Assembly (NCBI GenBank): GCA_947172415.1
Contig: OX359195.1
Coordinates: forward strand, 3,509,501 to 3,573,500
Reading direction: 5' to 3'
From: Chondrosia reniformis
Taxonomy: Eukaryota > Porifera > Demospongiae > Chondrillida > Chondrillidae
Length of the DNA: 64,000 nucleotides
The position numbers were made by a program, and so were the translations under genes. The notes below the pieces were generated by a model, which did no database searches, was not told where the DNA came from, and saw only the letters and a list, made by a program, of their open reading frames with translations. Below, piece by piece: positions 59,195-64,000 of this stretch. How positions within the stretch are numbered: the stretch's first letter is position 1; each line of letters opens with the position of its first letter.

Positions 59195-61636
59195 CCAGCG
59201 CTGGTTCAAGGCATTGTCCACAACAGAAACTGAATCGCAACCAAGATCTACTACGAGACTTGGCAGATGGAGCAGACTTGGTGGCTATAAACACCCAATT
59301 CCAAAACCTAGGTACCATTTAGTCACCTTCAATGGACCTAGAGGCAAACAGGCATATCTAGATCACATTCTTGTACAGCAAAAGTGGTGCTCATCTTTCC
59401 TTGACTGTGAGAGTAAGCAAGTGCACAATGTTAAGTCTGATCATGCAGCCCTGATTGTCAAGTGCCCCTGGCACTTAGCAACAAAGAAGACCAAAGTTCC
59501 ATGCTGTTTTTGCCGTGACTGGAAAACACTCTACCAAAGCCAAGAACACTCTGCTGAATTTATTAGTCATGTCAAGGGTTCCTGTCGTGGAGCCAACGGA
59601 GAGGTAAACTATTTGCTGTTTACCAAAGCCATCAGAAGTGCAACCACAGCTATTCCAGCTCTAACAGCCAGGCAAAGAGCGACACTTTTGGCTGAGGACC
59701 AAGACATCCAAGCATCCCGTCAACCACTAGTGGATGCCTGCAGAGCCTTGCAAGAAAACAGGAGTAGTGCAGCAGCCAGGAAGAAGGTTGAAGTTACAGT
59801 TCGATCTCTATCTGATCTTCACACTGAAAAGCATAAAGAGTCCTATCAATCAATGTTGAGCGAAGTCGAGTGCTGTGATGAGGCACTTCGGCACAAGGCT
59901 GCCTGGAACTTGATCAATACTCTCATTGGAAGGAAGGGGAGAGCTTTGGGCATCATTCCTGCTGATTCCCCTACTGAACGACTTCATGGGTGGCGAAATC
60001 ATTTTAAAACTCTCTTGTCATCTCCTGATTCTAATGCCACCACAATATCCTTCTCCTGGCAGCCAGTTTTTGAAGTATCCCCTCAATTTGAGCAAGATCC
60101 AATCACTATTGAGGAACTGGATTCAGCAGTGAAAGCACTCAGGACTGGTTGTGCTCCTGGCTTGGACCAAGTCACAGCTGAGTCATTGAAGTTGCCTGAG
60201 CTACGTGAAGAGCTCCTCAAAGTACTCAATGCTGTTTATGCGTCTGGCACAGTGTCTGAAGAATGGCACTTGAGTGCTTTGATCCCCATTCCCAAGAAAG
60301 GGGATTTGTCTATGCGAACCAACTACAGAGACATAGCCCTGATGTCCATCCCTGCAAAACTGTACAATCGCATCCTTCTAAGTAGAATCTGCAGTGTCCT
60401 GAACTCCAACCTCAGACCCAACCAGAATGGTTTTCGACCACACAGATCCACTACACAGCATGTGCTCGCACTGCGACGGCTGATAGAGGGTTGTCAGACC
60501 AAGCAGGTGAACCTTGTTATCACTTTCATTGACTTCAGAAAGGCGTTTGACTCCATCAGATGGCCAGCCCTGAACAGCATACTGGCTGCATACGGTATCC
60601 CACAGAAGCTGAACAATGCGATAATGGCACTCTATTACGGAGCTAAGGCAATAGTGACCACCAAAGATTGAGAGGCGGACCCATTTGAACTATCTGCTAG
60701 GGTACTGCAAGGAGACACTCTGGCACCATACTTGTTTGTACTGGTGGTGGACTACATTTTGAGATGTGCCATACCAGACAACACTCGCGGCTTTACCATC
60801 AGTCCACGTGTGGGTACTCGATCACGTACAACTTTCCCCGCATATGCAGTATCAGACCGGGACTTTGCGGATGACATTGCTTTGCTCTCACACAATCATG
60901 TGGACCCTCAATCACTACTCACTGTTGTGGAACAAGAGGCTCTGCCTGCTGGTCTGAAGATCAATCGGAAGAAGACAGAGTACATGCTAGTGGGTGGCTT
61001 CAAGTGTGACCCAGGGCTAACCGTGATTGAAGGTCCCATTGCCCGTGTGGATGACTTCAAATACCTAGGCAGCTGGGTAGTGTCTTCGCGCAAAGATTTC
61101 AAGGTACGATGAGCTCAAGCTTGGCAGGCATGCAAGGGAATGTACAGGGTCTGGCAGTCAAGTGTGTCCCGCAAAATGAAGGTACGTCTTTTTCAAGCCA
61201 CCGTAGAGACTGTTCTGCTCTATGGAGCAGAAGCATGTACACTGACTAAGGGGCTAGAGAGAGCACTGGATGGCACCAACACTCGGTTGCTAAGATACGC
61301 ACTAGGGATCAAATAGCAAGACCACTAGACCAATGCCCAAGTGTATCGAAGCATCCAACCAGTGACAGAGAGGCTTTGAGCTAAGAGACTCAAGTTTGCT
61401 GGCCACTGCACTCGCATGAACAGCTATGCCCCACAACCAGTATGTCAGCTGGTCATGTGGGAGCAAAAAGCAAAGACTAGACGTGGCAAGGGGTCTAAGC
61501 CAACTTACTCTAACACCATCCTGAGAGACTGTGGCATGAGGAGAGAGGATCGACAAGACTTATGGAAGGCAATGCATGACAGGGACTGCTGGAGATACTT
61601 CTCCCAGATTTAACTGAATTAATGAATGCATGTACA
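59195..61636 (+). mobile_element. APE-type LINE nested in the foldback MITE
   Basis: A 2.44-kb, 5'-truncated non-LTR retrotransposon inserted cleanly into MITE copy 2, bounded by AACAGGAA on each side. It begins in the end of the endonuclease domain and ends AATTAATGAATGCATGTACA. The empty site is seen in MITE copy 1, which makes the insertion boundaries firm. Confidence 0.9.
59196..61613 (+). pseudogene. LINE endonuclease end and reverse transcriptase, broken only by stop codons
   Basis: One reading frame runs the full 2.4 kb. The APE endonuclease tail reads LGRWSRLGGYKHPIPKPRYH, then AYLDHILVQQKW and VKSDHAALIV (the SDH box, about 59436-59460). Linker with AAWNLINTLIGRKGRALG. RT: LRTGCAPGLDQVTAESLKLP, PIPKKGDLSMRTNYRDIALM, FIDFRKAFDSIRWPAL, RVLQGDTLAPYLFVL (about 60699), DFADDIALLSHNHVDP (FADD catalytic box, about 60861), AGLKINRKKTEYM, FKYLGSWVVSS, then VETVLLYGAEACTL and a C-terminal RLKFAGHCTRM. 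Stops at 60669, 61110, 61314, about 61326 and 61378 break it. No frameshift was found. Several stops look like CGA or TGG codons changed by transitions. A CR1/RTE-like affinity is possible; clade not assigned. Confidence 0.85.
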
Positions 61637-61644
61637 AACAGGAA
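61637..61644. repeat. Target-site duplication of the nested LINE, right
   Basis: AACAGGAA, identical to 59187-59194. Confidence 0.85.
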
Positions 61645-61697
61645 GCTATACGTTAAAATAATTTCTGAAAAAAATATAGGGGCGTCTCTGGCACCCC
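61637..61697. mobile_element. Foldback-type MITE, copy 2, right part
   Basis: Continues MITE copy 2 after the LINE: ACAGGAAGCTATACGTTAAA, then the terminal palindrome GGGGCGTCTCTGGCACCCC (61679-61697), decayed relative to copy 1. Confidence 0.85.
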
Positions 61698-64000
61698 AAC
61701 TAGTAAATATAACTAGTACATACAAAACGTACACACAACTAGTACATACAAGTACTAAATATAACTACATACAACTAGTTCAAACAACTAGTATATACAA
61801 CTAGAACAAACATACAGTTATTAGTACATACAACTGGAACATACAACTTCTACGTACTACTAGTACATACAACTATTACAAAGAACTAATACATACAACT
61901 AGTACATAAAACTAGTACGTACAACTAGTAATTACAACTAGTAAATATAACTAGTACGTACAACAATTTCACACAACTAGTACATACAACTAGTCCATAG
62001 AACAACATAAAACTAGTAAATACAACTAGTACATACAACTGGTAAATACAGATTGTTACTAGTACATACAATTAGTACATACAACTATTACATACAGCTA
62101 GTTCATACAACTATAAAGTACTTACAACTAGTTAATAGTATATACACATAGTACATAAAACTAGTACATACAACTAGTAACTACAACTAGTAAATATAAC
62201 TAGTACGTACAACCATTACACACAACTAGTACATAAAACTAGTACATATAACTACATACAACTAGTACATACAACTAGTAAATACTGATTGTTACTAGTA
62301 CATACAATTAGTACATACAACTATTACATACAGCTAGTTCATACAACTATAAAGTACTTACAACTAGTTAATAGTATATACACATAGTACATAAAACTAG
62401 TACATACAACTAGTAACTACAACTAGTAAATATAACTAGTACGTACAACTATTACACACAACTAGTACATAAAACTAGTACATATAACTACATACAACTA
62501 GTACATACAACTAGTAAATACAGATTGTTACTAGTACATACACCTAGTATATACAACTAGTACTAACAAAAAAGTAGATATAACTAGTTCATACAACAAC
62601 TTACTAGTACATACAACTAGTACATACAATTAGCACATACAACTAGTACATACAACTATTACATACCGCTAGTACATACAACTAGTACATATAGCTAGTA
62701 CATCAACTACTAACTAGTACATACAACTTATACATACAACTAGTAAATACAACAAGTTCATACAACTAGTACAAACAACTAGTACATACAACTAGTACAT
62801 AAAACTAGTTATTAGTACATAAACCTAGTAAAAATAACTGCATACAACTAGCACTAACTTCTAGTACATACACCTAAGACACGCAGATAGTTACTAGCAC
62901 ATAAAACCAGTACATACAAGTAGTTTATACAACAAGTCCATATAACTAGTACATATGACTAGTTACTAGTACATATATACAACTAGTATATACAACTAGT
63001 TCCATTATATACAACTAGTTTTTAGTACATACAACTAGTACGTACAACTAGTGCATGCTTCTAGTTGCTAGTACAAAGTATGAGTACATACATCTAGTTC
63101 ATACAACTAGTACACACAACTAGTACATTAAACTAGTAGATATAATTAGTACATAAAACTAGTAAATACAACAAGTAAATATAGCCCCTCCATACATATA
63201 TAACTAGTACATACATATAAAAATTACATAAAACTAGTAGATACAAGAAGTACATATAACTATATAGTATTTACAACTATTTACTCATATATACAACTAG
63301 TATATACAATTAGTACTTACAACTGTACATACAAAAATTACCCACAACTAGTACATACAAGTAGTACATATAACTAAACTAGTTCAAATACCTACTACAT
63401 ACAACTAGTACATACAGATAGTTACTAGTACATACAACAAGTCCATAACACTTCTAATTACAACTAGTACATAAAACTAGTACATACAACTAGTACATAT
63501 ATACAACCAGTACATATAATTAGTTCATACAACTACTTACTAGATACATAAAACTAGTACATTCAATTAGTACATACAACAAGTTCATCAACTGTTACAT
63601 ACAGCTAGTACATACAACTAGTACATATAACTAGTTCATCAACTACTTACTAGTACATACAACTAGAACATACAACCTGTATATACAACTATAAAGTACA
63701 TACAACTAGTACTACAACTAGGACATAGAACTAGTTCATATAACCAGTACATATAAGTAGCACATATAACTAGTTCATACACATATAACTAGTACATATT
63801 ATATAGTACATAAAACTAGAAAATACTACTAGAACTACAACTAGTACATAAAACTAGTACATACAACTAGTACGAATAACCAGTACATCCACATAAAACT
63901 AATACATGTATCTGGTATAGACACCTAGACTACATACCACTAGAAACTAGTACATACAGCTAGTACATATAACTAGTACATACAACGAGTACATAAAACC
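61698..64000 (-). repeat. 13-bp satellite, reverse polarity, right edge
   Basis: Diverged CATACAACTAGTA array running off the window. A block of about 220 bp recurs around 62060-62290 and 62290-62520 (CATACAATTAGTACATACAA ... GTAACTACAACTAGTAAATA). No gene seen. Confidence 0.9.

Overview
This window looks like repeat-dense, satellite-rich nuclear DNA from an invertebrate animal. I find no host gene with supportable exons, no rRNA and no functional tRNA gene. The transposon families seen (Penelope-like elements with GIY-YIG endonuclease, a Helitron with OTU and Pif1 domains, restriction-like-endonuclease LINEs, pogo/Tigger and piggyBac-like remnants, a tRNA-derived SINE) fit a marine invertebrate such as a crustacean, cnidarian or mollusc. 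The phylum cannot be fixed from sequence alone.

The matrix, roughly 35 of 64 kb, is a diverged 13-bp satellite with consensus TACTAGTTGTATG. From base 1 to about 16.3 kb it reads in this orientation on the + strand. From about 20.94 kb to the end it reads as the reverse complement (CATACAACTAGTA). The polarity switch coincides with one compound retroelement insertion at 16.33-20.94 kb. Diverged higher-order duplications are visible inside the satellite (2.5-2.9, 24.9-26.9, 39.8-40.8, 43.4-46.9 and 53.7-57.9 kb).

Islands from left to right: Penelope-like remnant with inverted ends (0.16-0.89 kb); Tigger HTH fragment plus piggyBac-like end (4.3-4.95); tRNA-derived SINE dimer (7.02-7.50); truncated non-LTR element with a candidate 10-bp target duplication (11.08-12.79); decayed RLE-LINE copy A (16.33-19.94) joined through a 16-bp micro-inversion to a minus-strand Ty3/gypsy-type gag and partial LTR (19.94-20.93); second Penelope-like remnant (22.44-23.72); compound island 28.74-39.68 holding a long-TIR MITE, a broken minus-strand Helitron, a LINE 3' end and a small chromo-barrel-like ORF; RLE-LINE copy B with an intact 1358-codon frame, head-to-head with an inverted truncated copy of its own 3' end (48.19-52.96); foldback MITE (53.30-53.69); and a second copy of that MITE split by a nested LINE with a matching 8-bp target duplication (58.90-61.70).

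The only frame that looks translatable as it stands is RLE-LINE copy B. The features of most interest are a 2A-type motif (GDIESNPGP) at the N-terminus of the Helitron polyprotein, the head-to-head RLE-LINE pair with its structured 5' leader and a 3' terminus resembling the universal 3' end of 18S rRNA, hammerhead-like motifs at the same place in both Penelope-like remnants, and the satellite polarity switch.
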